From NCBI RefSeq assembly GCF_019355935.1, contig NZ_CP079925.1, forward strand, positions 2,728,001-2,792,000: 64,000 bases of DNA. The letters run 5' to 3'. Position numbers and translations under genes: made by a program. Numbering within the stretch: the stretch's first letter is position 1; each line of letters begins with the position of its first letter. Below, piece after piece: positions 37,180-46,166 of this stretch. This DNA comes from Comamonas sp. Y33R10-2. Its GTDB lineage: Bacteria > Pseudomonadota > Gammaproteobacteria > Burkholderiales > Burkholderiaceae_C. The notes beneath the pieces were generated by a model. It saw only the letters and a program-made list of their open reading frames with translations. It searched no databases and was not told the origin of the DNA.

Positions 37180-38004
37180 TCAGCTAGTAGGGCAGCGCTG
37201 GCTCTGTGCAAACGCCAACACGGCCTGCAGCAGGTGCTGCATGGTGGGCTGAATGCGCGCCGCAGTCTCTGGCAGGTAGTCAAACGGCATCTGCTCTTGC
37301 ATATAGCTCGACTGCGTCATCTCCAGCTGCACCGCGTGAAAGCACTGCTCAGGCTGGCCGTAGTTGCGCGTGATGTAGCCACCTTTGAAGCGTCCGTTGA
37401 GAACGCTGGTGTGGCTGGGTGCTTGCTGCGCAATGTCCTGCAGTTGCTGGGCCAGAGCAGGATCGCAGCTCTTGCCGTCAGCCGTGCCCAAGTTCATATC
37501 AGGCAACTTGCCTTCAAAAAAACGCGGCAGTACCGAGCGGATGCTGTGCGCATCCCATAGCATGGCCACGCCATGCTGGTGCTTGATACGGTCCAGCTCA
37601 GCGCGTAGCTGCGCGTGGTAGGGCTGCCAGTACAGCGCGCGGCGGCGAGCGATTTCTGCCTCATCAGGCTCGAAGTCCTTGCTCACATACAGAGGCTTGC
37701 TATCAAAACCATCAACAGGGCATAGCCCCGTCACGCTCTGACCCGGATAGAGACTGGCACCATCTGGCGGGCGGTTCAGGTCGATCACATAGCGCGAATG
37801 CGTGGCGATGAGGATGGAGGCACCCAGCGCCTTGGCAAAGTCATAGAGCGCTGGCATATGCCAGTCTGTGTCATGCACTTCGCGCCCCTCTGGCGTGAGC
37901 TTGGCGGCTATGTCGCCCGGCACATGGGTGCCGGTATGCGGCATGGAAATTAGCAGCGGCGCATGACCTTGATGAAAGATGAAAGGTGGCATGGATTCAC
38001 TCAT
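37180..38004 (-). CDS. hutG: N-formylglutamate deformylase
   Basis: About 274 residues with the N-formylglutamate amidohydrolase pattern: LLISMPHTGTHVP near the N-terminus, DTDWHMPALYDFA, YVIDLNRPPDG, MLWDAHSIRS and a late LEMTQSSYM. It frees formate from N-formylglutamate, the last step of one histidine degradation route. No other hut gene lies near, so it is uncoupled from its pathway. The ATG at 38004 overlaps the FAD oxidase stop (TGATG). Confidence 0.88.
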   Translation of the reverse strand: MSESMPPFIFHQGHAPLLISMPHTGTHVPGDIAAKLTPEGREVHDTDWHMPALYDFAKALGASILIATHSRYVIDLNRPPDGASLYPGQSVTGLCPVDGFDSKPLYVSKDFEPDEAEIARRRALYWQPYHAQLRAELDRIKHQHGVAMLWDAHSIRSVLPRFFEGKLPDMNLGTADGKSCDPALAQQLQDIAQQAPSHTSVLNGRFKGGYITRNYGQPEQCFHAVQLEMTQSSYMQEQMPFDYLPETAARIQPTMQHLLQAVLAFAQSQRCPTS

Positions 38005-39392
38005 CACAGCTCAAACACCTTGCCCGGGTTCATCAATCCCAGCGGGTCCAGCGCCAGTTTGATGGCGCGCATGGCGGCCATTTCGGCAGGGCTGCGGCTG
38101 TTGTTCAGGTACGGTTTTTTGTGCAGGCCAATGCCATGCTCGGCAGAGACACTGCCCTTGAACTCGCCCACCAGGCAGTACAGCTCGGCTTCTACGGCAT
38201 CGCATTCGCCGTTCACGGTGGCGCCATCGACAGAGACATGCAGATTGCCGTCACCCACATGGCCGAAGTACAGCGAATGCTTTTGCGGCCAGCGCGCGGT
38301 GAAAGCGGCTTCGCAGGCATCCGCAAAACGGCCAATGTCGGCCTGCGGCAGGCTCACATCAAAGTTGATGGCCGGGTGCATATTGTTGTTGAGCTCGGCC
38401 GGGGCTTCGCGCAGCTTCCACAGCTGCTGGGCCTGCGCCACAGACTGGGCGACGATGGCGTCCAGCACCTCGCCCGCCTCCATGGCTTCTTCCAGCACTT
38501 GCTCAATTTCAGTCTGCAGCTGCGCTTCGTTTTTGCCATCCACATTGATCAGCGCCAGCATGGGGTGGCGTTCGGCAAACGGGGCCGACAGCTTGAGCCA
38601 AGAGAGCGATGCCTGCACAAAGCTGTCCCACATCAGCTCATACGCGGCGACGTTGTTGCCAAAGTGCGCTTGCATGCGTTTGAGAACGGCCAAAGCCGAA
38701 TCAAAATCAGGCATGGCGACCAAGGTAGTTGCCGTGGCTTTTGGAGTGGGGCGCAGACGCAGCAGCACGCGGGTGATCACGCCAAGCGTGCCTTCAGCGC
38801 CGATGAAGAGCTGCTTGAGGTCGTAGCCCGTGTTGTTCTTGATCATGGGGCGCAGCATGGGCAGCACCGAGCCATCGGCCAGCACCACCTCCAGCCCCAG
38901 CACCTGCTCGCGCATCATGCCGTGCTGCAGCACACCGTTGCCGCCGGCGTTGGTCGATACATTGCCGCCAATTTGGCAGCTGCCGCGCGCACCCAAATCC
39001 ACGCCAAACACCATGCCTTGCGCCACAGCCGCTTCTTGCACGGCCTGCAGTGTCACCCCAGCCTGCACCTGCATCAGCCCCGTCTGGGTGTTGATGTCTT
39101 CAATGCTGTTCATGCGGTCAAGCGACAGCGCCACCGCGCCCTGTGTGGGCGTGGCAGCGCCAGCCAGCCCGGTCATGCCGCCTAGCGGCACCACGCCCAC
39201 TTTGTGGGCTGAACACAGGCGTAGTGCCGCGCTGACTTCCTCGGTCGTGCGGGGGCGAATCAAGGCCAGTGGCAATTGGGGCGGCGTGCCGCTCCAATCC
39301 GTGTGGTAGCGCTCGGGCGCATCGGCGCCGCGCAGCACCACATCAGCGCCCAGAGTGGAAATCAGTTCATTGAGAAATTGTTCTTGAGACAT
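38004..39392 (-). CDS. FAD-linked 2-hydroxyacid oxidase/dehydrogenase (GlcD/D2HGDH-like)
   Basis: From ATG 39392 the protein has 462 residues. The PCMH-type FAD domain includes PLGGMTGLAGAATPT and the CQIGGNVSTNAGGNG loop; the C-terminal oxidase domain ends with SLYFGHVGDGNLH and SAEHGIGLHKKPYL. These match D-2-hydroxyglutarate/D-lactate dehydrogenases and, more loosely, GlcD. The frame extending to 39635 runs through intergenic sequence. It could supply the GlcD-like subunit missing beside glcEF at 46-48 kb, but the pattern is closer to stand-alone enzymes. Confidence 0.88.
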   Translation of the reverse strand: MSQEQFLNELISTLGADVVLRGADAPERYHTDWSGTPPQLPLALIRPRTTEEVSAALRLCSAHKVGVVPLGGMTGLAGAATPTQGAVALSLDRMNSIEDINTQTGLMQVQAGVTLQAVQEAAVAQGMVFGVDLGARGSCQIGGNVSTNAGGNGVLQHGMMREQVLGLEVVLADGSVLPMLRPMIKNNTGYDLKQLFIGAEGTLGVITRVLLRLRPTPKATATTLVAMPDFDSALAVLKRMQAHFGNNVAAYELMWDSFVQASLSWLKLSAPFAERHPMLALINVDGKNEAQLQTEIEQVLEEAMEAGEVLDAIVAQSVAQAQQLWKLREAPAELNNNMHPAINFDVSLPQADIGRFADACEAAFTARWPQKHSLYFGHVGDGNLHVSVDGATVNGECDAVEAELYCLVGEFKGSVSAEHGIGLHKKPYLNNSRSPAEMAAMRAIKLALDPLGLMNPGKVFEL

Positions 39393-39640
39393 CAGCAACC
39401 TTTTGCGCCCCCGTGCTGTGCCTTTTTTCGGCAGCTCATGATCCACACGGAGAGATCCCTTGATTGTGCGCGGTAGACGCGTGCCGAAACTGCTTCGCAG
39501 CGGGTTCCTCCTGCCTTCACTGGATAGCTCATAACCCGGTTTGTGCGGCTCACAGGCGCGGGGCGCACAATAGCGGGGCGCAAAAGCGCATATTTTTGCT
39601 GCTTGTTTTATGAAGTAAATGGGCTGATAGTCCATGTTCT

Positions 39641-39668
39641 ACAAGCACTTATAGCTATAAATTCAAGA
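39641..39668. repeat. Dispersed palindromic repeat, half copy before recQ
   Basis: TACAAGCACTTATAGCTATA followed by AATTCAAGAG matches one arm of the family at 44372 and the half copy at 51359. It ends only eight bases before the recQ start. Confidence 0.55.
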
Positions 39669-39675
39669 GTAATCG

Positions 39676-41586
39676 GTGTCTTCCGCACATTCCATTCTGC
39701 AAGCCGTTTTTGGCTACGAGCAATTCCGTGGCCCGCAGCAGGCCATCGTCTCGCATGTCATCAACGGCGGCGATGCACTGGTGCTCATGCCCACGGGCGG
39801 CGGCAAGTCGCTGTGCTATCAGGTTCCCGCCATTGCGCGCCAAGAGTTGGGCCATGGGGTGACGATTGTGGTGTCGCCGCTGATTGCGCTAATGCACGAT
39901 CAAGTCGGTGCGCTGCACGAGGCAGGCATCAGCGCCGCCTTTTTGAACTCAACCCTCAGCTACGACGAAACGCAAGAGGTTGAACTGCGCCTGCAAAGCG
40001 GCGACATCACTTTGCTTTACGTAGCGCCCGAGCGTTTGAATACGCCGCGCTTTTTGGGCTTGCTGGACGACCTGCTGGCGCAGGGCAAGCTGTCGCTTTT
40101 TGCGATTGATGAGGCGCATTGCGTAAGCCAGTGGGGCCACGACTTCCGCCCCGAATATCGGGCTCTGACGGTACTGCACCAGCGCTTTGCCAGCGTGCCG
40201 CGCATTGCGCTGACAGCCACGGCGGATGCGTTAACGCGTGCCGACATCATTGAGCGCTTGCAGCTGGAAGAGGCGCAGCACTTCATCAGCAGCTTTGACC
40301 GCCCCAATATTCGCTACAAGATTGCCGAGAAAAAAGACGTTACCAACCAACTGCTGCGCTTTATCGAGCGCGAGCACGAGGGCGAGGCAGGCGTGGTCTA
40401 TTGCCAGTCGCGCAAGCGCGTAGAAGAGCTGGCGCAGACGCTGGCACAAAGTGGCATCAACGCGCTGCCCTATCACGCAGGTCTGCCGCAAGAAACGCGG
40501 CAAAACAATCAAGATCGCTTTTTGCGGGAAGAAGGCGTGGTGATGTGTGCCACCATCGCCTTTGGCATGGGCATCAACAAGCCCGATGTGCGCTTTGTGG
40601 CCCATGTGGACATGCCCAAGAACATCGAAGGCTACTACCAAGAAACCGGCCGCGCAGGCCGCGACGGCTTGCCAGCAGATGCATGGATGGCCTATGGCCT
40701 CTCCGACGTCGTCAACCAGCGCCGCATGATTGACGAGAGCCCCGCTGAAGAGCAGTTCAAGCAAGTCATGCGCGGCAAGCTCGATGCGCTGCTGGGCCTG
40801 GCCGAGGCCACTGACTGCCGCCGTATACGCCTGCTGGCCTATTTTGGCGAGGACTATGGGCAAGAACCTAATCTGGATGGCAAGCCGCTGCAGTCCGTGG
40901 GCCGCACCCACTGCGGCAACTGCGACAACTGCTTGGAGCCGCCAGCCCTTTGGGATGGCACGGACGCGGCGCGCAAGCTGCTGTCCACCATCTTTCGCGT
41001 GCATGAGGCCAGCAACCTGACGTATGGCGCAGGCCACATCATGGATGTGCTGCGTGGCAAAGAAACGGACAAAGTGGCGCAGCTTGGCCACGAGAAAATC
41101 TCTACCTTTGGTATTGGCAAAGACTACACAGAACCCCAGTTGCGCGCCGTGATGCGTCAGCTGCTCGCCACAGGTGCGTTGGGTCTGCACAAGGTGGTGA
41201 GCGAGAACAGCGGCCATGTGTTTGACACGCTGTGCCTGGCCCCCGGCTCGCGTGCCGTACTCAAGGGCGAAGTGCAGGTACAGCTGCGCGAAGCCGTTGC
41301 CGCATCGCGCAGTAAAAAGCCGAGCAAGAAGTCCGCCGCAAATGCCGCAGCCATCAATTTGGGGCCGGATGCGCAAGTGCGCTTCATCAACCTCAAAGCA
41401 TGGCGCGCCGAGGTTGCCAAGTCGCACAATCTGCCCGCTTATGTGATCTTCCACGATGCCACGCTGGCAGCCATTGCCGAGCTCAACCCCCAGTCGCTGC
41501 AGGCGCTACAAGGGGTGAGCGGCATGGGCACCAAAAAGCTGGATGCTTATGGCTACGAGGTGCTGCGCGTGGTGGCGCTAGGCTAA
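39676..41586 (+). CDS. recQ: ATP-dependent DNA helicase RecQ
   Basis: 636 residues. The helicase core has MPTGGGKSLCYQ (Walker A), FAIDEAHCVSQWGHDFRP, TATA and QETGRAGRDG; a zinc site follows with CRRIRLLAYFGE and HCGNCDNC; then an RQC winged helix and a C-terminal HRDC domain with FHDATLAAIAELNPQS and LQGVSGMGTKKL. It unwinds DNA in recombination and fork repair. The start is GTG at 39676 and lacks a clear ribosome site, with a dispersed repeat directly upstream. Confidence 0.95.
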   Translation: MSSAHSILQAVFGYEQFRGPQQAIVSHVINGGDALVLMPTGGGKSLCYQVPAIARQELGHGVTIVVSPLIALMHDQVGALHEAGISAAFLNSTLSYDETQEVELRLQSGDITLLYVAPERLNTPRFLGLLDDLLAQGKLSLFAIDEAHCVSQWGHDFRPEYRALTVLHQRFASVPRIALTATADALTRADIIERLQLEEAQHFISSFDRPNIRYKIAEKKDVTNQLLRFIEREHEGEAGVVYCQSRKRVEELAQTLAQSGINALPYHAGLPQETRQNNQDRFLREEGVVMCATIAFGMGINKPDVRFVAHVDMPKNIEGYYQETGRAGRDGLPADAWMAYGLSDVVNQRRMIDESPAEEQFKQVMRGKLDALLGLAEATDCRRIRLLAYFGEDYGQEPNLDGKPLQSVGRTHCGNCDNCLEPPALWDGTDAARKLLSTIFRVHEASNLTYGAGHIMDVLRGKETDKVAQLGHEKISTFGIGKDYTEPQLRAVMRQLLATGALGLHKVVSENSGHVFDTLCLAPGSRAVLKGEVQVQLREAVAASRSKKPSKKSAANAAAINLGPDAQVRFINLKAWRAEVAKSHNLPAYVIFHDATLAAIAELNPQSLQALQGVSGMGTKKLDAYGYEVLRVVALG

Positions 41587-41710
41587 GAGCCGCTAACACA
41601 ACCCTTGATACGTCGTTGCTTCGCCTTGTCGTACGCTTGTACTGCCTGCGGCTTCGCGCCTCGTCTCAATCGCAAATCTTCGATTTGCTGAGTTGTGTTA
41701 GCCGCTCTAA
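41585..41710. repeat. Inverted repeat with AGAGCCGCTAACACAAC arms, copy 2
   Basis: AAGAGCCGCTAACACAACCC and its near-complement GAGTTGTGTTAGCCGCTCT bound a 126-base unit whose interior has GC-rich short palindromes. The same arms occur at 28510-28560 in a short form. It begins at the recQ stop codon and may serve as a 3' structure for recQ. Confidence 0.7.
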
Positions 41711-41792
41711 AGGGCCGCAACTCTCGTTAACGGCCGATCTAAGAGTGGTTCTGAATGCAGCTTGAAGCGCATATCTAAGCACGCCTAAGGGC

Positions 41793-42899
41793 TTATTTGC
41801 CCGCGCCTTCCACCACCTTGGGCACGCGGGGGGCTACAGCGCACATCAGCTCATAGCTCAGCGTGCCTGCGGCGGCAGCCACCTCATCAATGGGCAGCAC
41901 TGCGCCATTGCGGGCTCGGCCCCATAGCGTGACTTCACTGCCAACCTTGGCTTGGGGGATGGGCGTCAGGTCTACGGCCATCATGTCCATGCTGACGCGG
42001 CCCAGCGTGCGGGTGCGCACACCCTCGACCAGCACGGGCGTTCCTGTGGGGCACACGCGCGGGTAGCCATCTGCATAACCGCAGGCCACGACGCCCAAGC
42101 GCAGCGGCTCTTTGCATTCAAAGTTTGAGCCGTAGCCCACGGTGTCGCCCACAGCCAGATCTTGCGTAGCTATGATTTTTGAGGACAGCGTCATGGTGGG
42201 CTCCAGCCCCCAGTGCGCTGCATCGTGGGCAGGGAAGTCGGGCGAGCTGCCGTACAGAACGATGCCGGGGCGCACCCAGTCGCAGCGCACATCGCTTTCA
42301 GCGCCGTGCAGCAAGGTTGCGGCGCTGTTGCTGATGCTGCGCTCGCCAGGCAGGTCCAGCGTGACTTCATGGAACGTTTTGAGCTGGTGGTCTATGCCAT
42401 GCGCTACATCCGCATCACTGAAGTGGGTCATGAAGGAAATTTCTTCAACCTGTGTGAGCGCATTGAGGCGGGCATAGGCCGCACGAAAACGCTCGGGCGT
42501 AAAGCCCAGCCGGTTCATACCGCTGTTCATTTTGAGGAATACGCGGTGGCCAATTTGCGTTTTGTGCGCGGCCAGCCAGTCGATTTGCTCGTCGCAGTGA
42601 ACTGCGTGCCACAGACCAAGGCGCGAGCAAATTTCCAGATCACGCAGCTCGAAGACGCCTTCAAGTAGCAAAATAGGGCCTCGCCAGCCCAGATTGCGCA
42701 CGCGCTGGGCTTCATCAAGGTCCAGCATGGCAAAGCCGTCTGTCGCTCTCAGGCCCTCAAATACGTTTTCAATACCGTGACCATAAGCGTTGGCTTTGAT
42801 CACGGCCCACAACTTGGCATCGGGTACGGCTTGCTGCACTTTTGCCAGATTGTGGCGAACGGCTTCAGGGTGAATGGTGGCAATAATGGGACGGGGCAT
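41793..42899 (-). CDS. alr: Alanine racemase
   Basis: 368 residues from ATG 42899 (a TTG four codons upstream is possible). The PLP Lys35 is in AVIKANAYGHG, the catalytic Tyr in TVGYGSNF, and LGRVSMDMMAVD is the conserved C-terminal block. It makes D-alanine for cell-wall synthesis. It is divergent from lplT, an arrangement conserved in Burkholderiales as I recall. Confidence 0.94.
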   Translation of the reverse strand: MPRPIIATIHPEAVRHNLAKVQQAVPDAKLWAVIKANAYGHGIENVFEGLRATDGFAMLDLDEAQRVRNLGWRGPILLLEGVFELRDLEICSRLGLWHAVHCDEQIDWLAAHKTQIGHRVFLKMNSGMNRLGFTPERFRAAYARLNALTQVEEISFMTHFSDADVAHGIDHQLKTFHEVTLDLPGERSISNSAATLLHGAESDVRCDWVRPGIVLYGSSPDFPAHDAAHWGLEPTMTLSSKIIATQDLAVGDTVGYGSNFECKEPLRLGVVACGYADGYPRVCPTGTPVLVEGVRTRTLGRVSMDMMAVDLTPIPQAKVGSEVTLWGRARNGAVLPIDEVAAAAGTLSYELMCAVAPRVPKVVEGAGK

Positions 42900-43030
42900 G
42901 GCTTTTCTCAATCAGATCTTTGGGATTCTGGCACTGCTAGCCTAAGCCTGCGTGATATAACCGCCAGTCACTTGCCACTGGGTCTTATTTAATTGACGTC
43001 GGCTCAGCCGATGCCATTTACAGCTAATTC

Positions 43031-44332
43031 ATGAAGCGCGGTTTCTACACCATCATGTCAGCGCAGTTTTTCAGCTCGCTGGCAGACAACGCCTTGTTTG
43101 TGACCGCTGTTGAGCTGTTGCGCGCCAATGGTGCCCCTGAATGGCAGCGTGCTGCCTTGGTGCCTATGTTCGCTCTGTTCTATGTGGTTCTGGCACCTTT
43201 TGTGGGCGCATTCGCCGACGCCATGCCCAAGGGCCGGGTCATGCTCATCAGCAACGGCATCAAGGTTGTTGGCTGTTTGATGATGCTCTTTGGCCATCAC
43301 CCTTTGATTGCTTATGCGGTAATCGGGTTGGGTGCGGCGGCTTATTCGCCGGCCAAGTACGGCATCTTGACGGAGCTGCTGCCCTCGTCCCAGTTGGTCA
43401 AGGCCAATGGCTGGATTGAGGGGCTGACTATCACCTCCATCATCTTGGGCGTGCTTGTGGGCGGCCAGTTGGTTGGGCCTTTCATCTCTCAACATCTGCT
43501 GGCGCTGGATTTCCCGTATTTCGACACCGGTGTGGACACCCCTGCCGAAGCGGCAATTGCGGTGCTGATCGTGTTTTATGTGATTGCCGCTTGGTTCAAT
43601 CTGCATATTCCGCTGACAGGCACAGCGCTGCGCCCGCTGCGTGAAGACCCGAGCAAAAGCCTGTTTGGCAACTTGCTAAGCCTGTTGCCAGACTTCTGGC
43701 GCTGCAACAAGCGTCTGTGGAGCGATAAGCTGGGCCAGATTTCGCTTTCCACAACCACGCTGTTCTGGGGTGCTTCAGGCAATTTGCGTTACATCGTGTT
43801 GGCGTGGGGCGGTGTGGCCTTGGGTTACAGCACCACCCAAGCCTCAGCGCTGGTGGGTGTGGTGGCTATTGGTACGGCCGTGGGTGCGGTGCTCGCATCG
43901 ATGCGCATGCGCTTAGATAACGCCACACGCGTGATCCCCATGGGGGTGCTCATGGGCGTACTCGTGGTGGGCATGATCTTTATCGACCACCTCTGGGTAG
44001 CGGTGCCTTTCCTAATCTTGCTGGGTGGACTGGGCGGCTTTTTGGTGGTGCCCATGAACGCACTGCTGCAGCACCGCGGACACAACCTCATGGGTTCGGG
44101 TCGCTCGATTGCGGTGCAAAACTTCAATGAGCAACTGGCTATTTTGGCCATGGGTGGGCTTTACAGCTTGTCGACCAAGATGGGCATGTCGGCTTTTGGC
44201 GCCATTACGGTGTTTGGCCTGATTGTGGCGGGCACCATGATGCTGATCGGTTATTGGCACTGGAGTAACTGCAAAAAGCACCCTGCCGAAGTGGAAAAAT
44301 TGCTGGGAATTGCCCGCAACGATCACCACTGA
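43031..44332 (+). CDS. lplT: Lysophospholipid transporter LplT
   Basis: 433 residues with about 12 membrane helices. The N-terminus MKRGFYTIMSAQFFSSLADN is typical of LplT, with GAAAYSPAKYGILTELLP and VPMNALLQHRGHNLMGSGR further on. It flips lysophosphatidylethanolamine back to the inner leaflet for re-acylation. The acyltransferase/acyl-ACP synthetase partner (Aas) is not in the window. Confidence 0.93.
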   Translation: MKRGFYTIMSAQFFSSLADNALFVTAVELLRANGAPEWQRAALVPMFALFYVVLAPFVGAFADAMPKGRVMLISNGIKVVGCLMMLFGHHPLIAYAVIGLGAAAYSPAKYGILTELLPSSQLVKANGWIEGLTITSIILGVLVGGQLVGPFISQHLLALDFPYFDTGVDTPAEAAIAVLIVFYVIAAWFNLHIPLTGTALRPLREDPSKSLFGNLLSLLPDFWRCNKRLWSDKLGQISLSTTTLFWGASGNLRYIVLAWGGVALGYSTTQASALVGVVAIGTAVGAVLASMRMRLDNATRVIPMGVLMGVLVVGMIFIDHLWVAVPFLILLGGLGGFLVVPMNALLQHRGHNLMGSGRSIAVQNFNEQLAILAMGGLYSLSTKMGMSAFGAITVFGLIVAGTMMLIGYWHWSNCKKHPAEVEKLLGIARNDHH

Positions 44333-44371
44333 AATTCGCAGCACTGTGGCTGCCTAAGTTCAAAATTGATA

Positions 44372-44411
44372 GCTTCTAGTGCTTGATTGATAAGCACTAG
44401 AAGCATTTTTT
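44372..44411. repeat. Dispersed palindromic repeat, full copy acting as a hairpin/terminator
   Basis: GCTTCTAGTGCTT and AAGCACTAGAAGC form a perfect 13-bp stem with a 7-base loop, followed by ATTTTTT. It fits a rho-independent terminator for lplT and is the cleanest member of the repeat family. The next gene starts directly after the T run. Confidence 0.8.
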
Positions 44412-45296
44412 ATGCATAGTCCACTTCCCATCTTTGCCTTGCTGATCAATGCTTTCATTTGGGGGCTGTCATGGTGGCCGTTTCGGCTAATGCACGACGC
44501 GGGTCTGCACCCGCTGTGGGCTACTGCCTTTATGTATGCGCTGGTGTTGATAGGCCTTGTTGCGCTGCGCCCTCAAGCGCTCAAGATGGCTTGGCAATAC
44601 CCTGTGCTGATCTTGCTGGCCGCCAGCTCTGGCATGAACAACGTGGCCTTCAACTGGGCCGTTACCGTGGGCGACGTGGTGCGCGTCATCTTGCTGTTTT
44701 ATCTCATGCCTGCGTGGGCGGTGCTACTGGCTTGGAAGCTGCTGGGCGAGCGCCCCACATCTACGGCCTTGCTGCGCCTGTTGCTGGCATTTGGCGGCGT
44801 GATACTGGTGCTGTTGCCGGCTGATGCATCATTGACCGGCTTGTTTGCCGGTCTGTCCTTGGCTGATGCGCTGGCCGTGTTTGGCGGCTTTATGTTTGCG
44901 CTGACCAATGTGCTGCTGCGCCGCTTTCAAAGCATTCCAACGCAGGCTCGCATGCTGGCCATGTTTGCGGGTTGCATGAGTATGGGCTTGGCGGTGGCAC
45001 TTGTGACCAGTTGCATGGGGGGAGTGCCGAACTTTCCGGCCTTTGACGCCAATTGGCTGATGGTGGCGCTAGGCATGGCGGTATTGCTGGTGCTGGGTAA
45101 CTGGGCGCTGCAGTTTGGCGCGGCGCATCTGCCTTCGAGCATTACCTCCATCGTGATGTTGAGCGAGGTGGTCTTTGCCAGCGTTTCTGCGGTGCTCATT
45201 GCCCATGAAGCACTATCCATGCGCACGTTAGCTGGCGGCGCACTCATCATGGCTGCAGCCTTGCTTGCGGCGCTGGGCCGGGCTCGCCAAAAATAA
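44412..45296 (+). CDS. EamA/DMT-family transporter
   Basis: 294 residues with ten predicted helices in two EamA repeats (first repeat LINAFIWGLSWWPFRLM, second beginning ADALAVFGGFMFALTNVLLRR). Members export amino acids or metabolites. The ATG at 44412 immediately follows the repeat hairpin and T run, so there is no ribosome site in the usual place; a start further in, such as the Met at residue 27 or 41, would cost the first helix. Confidence 0.82.
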   Translation: MHSPLPIFALLINAFIWGLSWWPFRLMHDAGLHPLWATAFMYALVLIGLVALRPQALKMAWQYPVLILLAASSGMNNVAFNWAVTVGDVVRVILLFYLMPAWAVLLAWKLLGERPTSTALLRLLLAFGGVILVLLPADASLTGLFAGLSLADALAVFGGFMFALTNVLLRRFQSIPTQARMLAMFAGCMSMGLAVALVTSCMGGVPNFPAFDANWLMVALGMAVLLVLGNWALQFGAAHLPSSITSIVMLSEVVFASVSAVLIAHEALSMRTLAGGALIMAAALLAALGRARQK

Positions 45297-45330
45297 AGCG
45301 ACCTGGCCCATAACAGGGCAAGGTCGCTTT
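45295..45330. terminator. Bidirectional rho-independent terminator
   Basis: AAAGCGACCT pairs with AGGTCGCTTT, with an inner GGCCC/GGGC stem. It lies between the convergent EamA transporter and ProQ genes and can serve both. Confidence 0.8.
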
Positions 45331-45350
45331 TGCGATGAGCCGAAGGCTGT

Positions 45351-46079
45351 TTACGCGGCGGGCTGGCGGCGGCGGGCGCGTTCGAGCTGCTGAGCGACGT
45401 AGCGGGGGTTCATGCCGTACATCTCGGCAAATTCCTGCTCCGACGACTGACCGCTGAGCTCGAAGGAGCGCAGCAGCGCTTCATCCTTGGCGGCGCGGGC
45501 ATCGGCTTCCGCCAGTGCCTCGGCAACCAGAGCATTGGTCTTTTCGTCACGGCTTTGCACGCGCTCGGCATATTCTTCGCGGGTGAGGCCAGAGGCTTCA
45601 TAGGCGATGACGATGCGGTTGCGCAGCTTCGGTGTCAGGTCTTCAGGCGTGCGCTGTTGGCGGCGGCGAAAGACTTCGATCAGCGCGTGGTGCACATGCT
45701 CGGGCAAAGTCGCTTCCACAGGTTGGCCGTCTAGGTCATGGCGCTGCTGGCCGCTAGCCATGGCTGCCAAATAGCGCCCGGAGCGGGTGTGCTGCTGCAG
45801 GGCGGTCTTGAGCGCTTCTTTTTCCAGCTCGGGGTGAGCGGCTTGAAGGTCTTCAAAAATGCCGCGCTTGAAGGGCACGAGCTGCTCGCCAAACAGGGCT
45901 GGGTGCCACTGGGCTAATTGCTCTAGCAAAGGGTTGAGCGGGCGTGGGGCTTGCTGGCCAGCCTGTTGAGGCTGACGGCTTTGGCCACCGCGGCGCGAGC
46001 GCGAACCAGCTTGCTGGTCCTGCTGAGAATTTTGGGGGGTTGCCTGTGGGGCTTGTGGTTCAGACACGATTTCAGTCAT
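45351..46079 (-). CDS. proQ: ProQ/FinO-family RNA chaperone
   Basis: 242 residues. A disordered N-terminal stretch rich in Gln, Arg and Pro (~10-47) precedes the FinO/ProQ RNA-binding domain: LAQWHPALFGEQLVPFKRGI at about 55-74, then ALKTALQQHTRSGRYLAAMA. The charged C-terminal region has helices with many Glu/Ala/Arg. ProQ proteins bind structured sRNAs and mRNA 3' ends. Confidence 0.9.
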   Translation of the reverse strand: MTEIVSEPQAPQATPQNSQQDQQAGSRSRRGGQSRQPQQAGQQAPRPLNPLLEQLAQWHPALFGEQLVPFKRGIFEDLQAAHPELEKEALKTALQQHTRSGRYLAAMASGQQRHDLDGQPVEATLPEHVHHALIEVFRRRQQRTPEDLTPKLRNRIVIAYEASGLTREEYAERVQSRDEKTNALVAEALAEADARAAKDEALLRSFELSGQSSEQEFAEMYGMNPRYVAQQLERARRRQPAA

Positions 46080-46166
46080 GGCAAAGCCCGTGGGCTTAAA
46101 GGAGAAAAACCACTAATCATGCCAGCATTGCAAACTGCAGTGCCAAACGGGGGTGTCAAACCGCCT

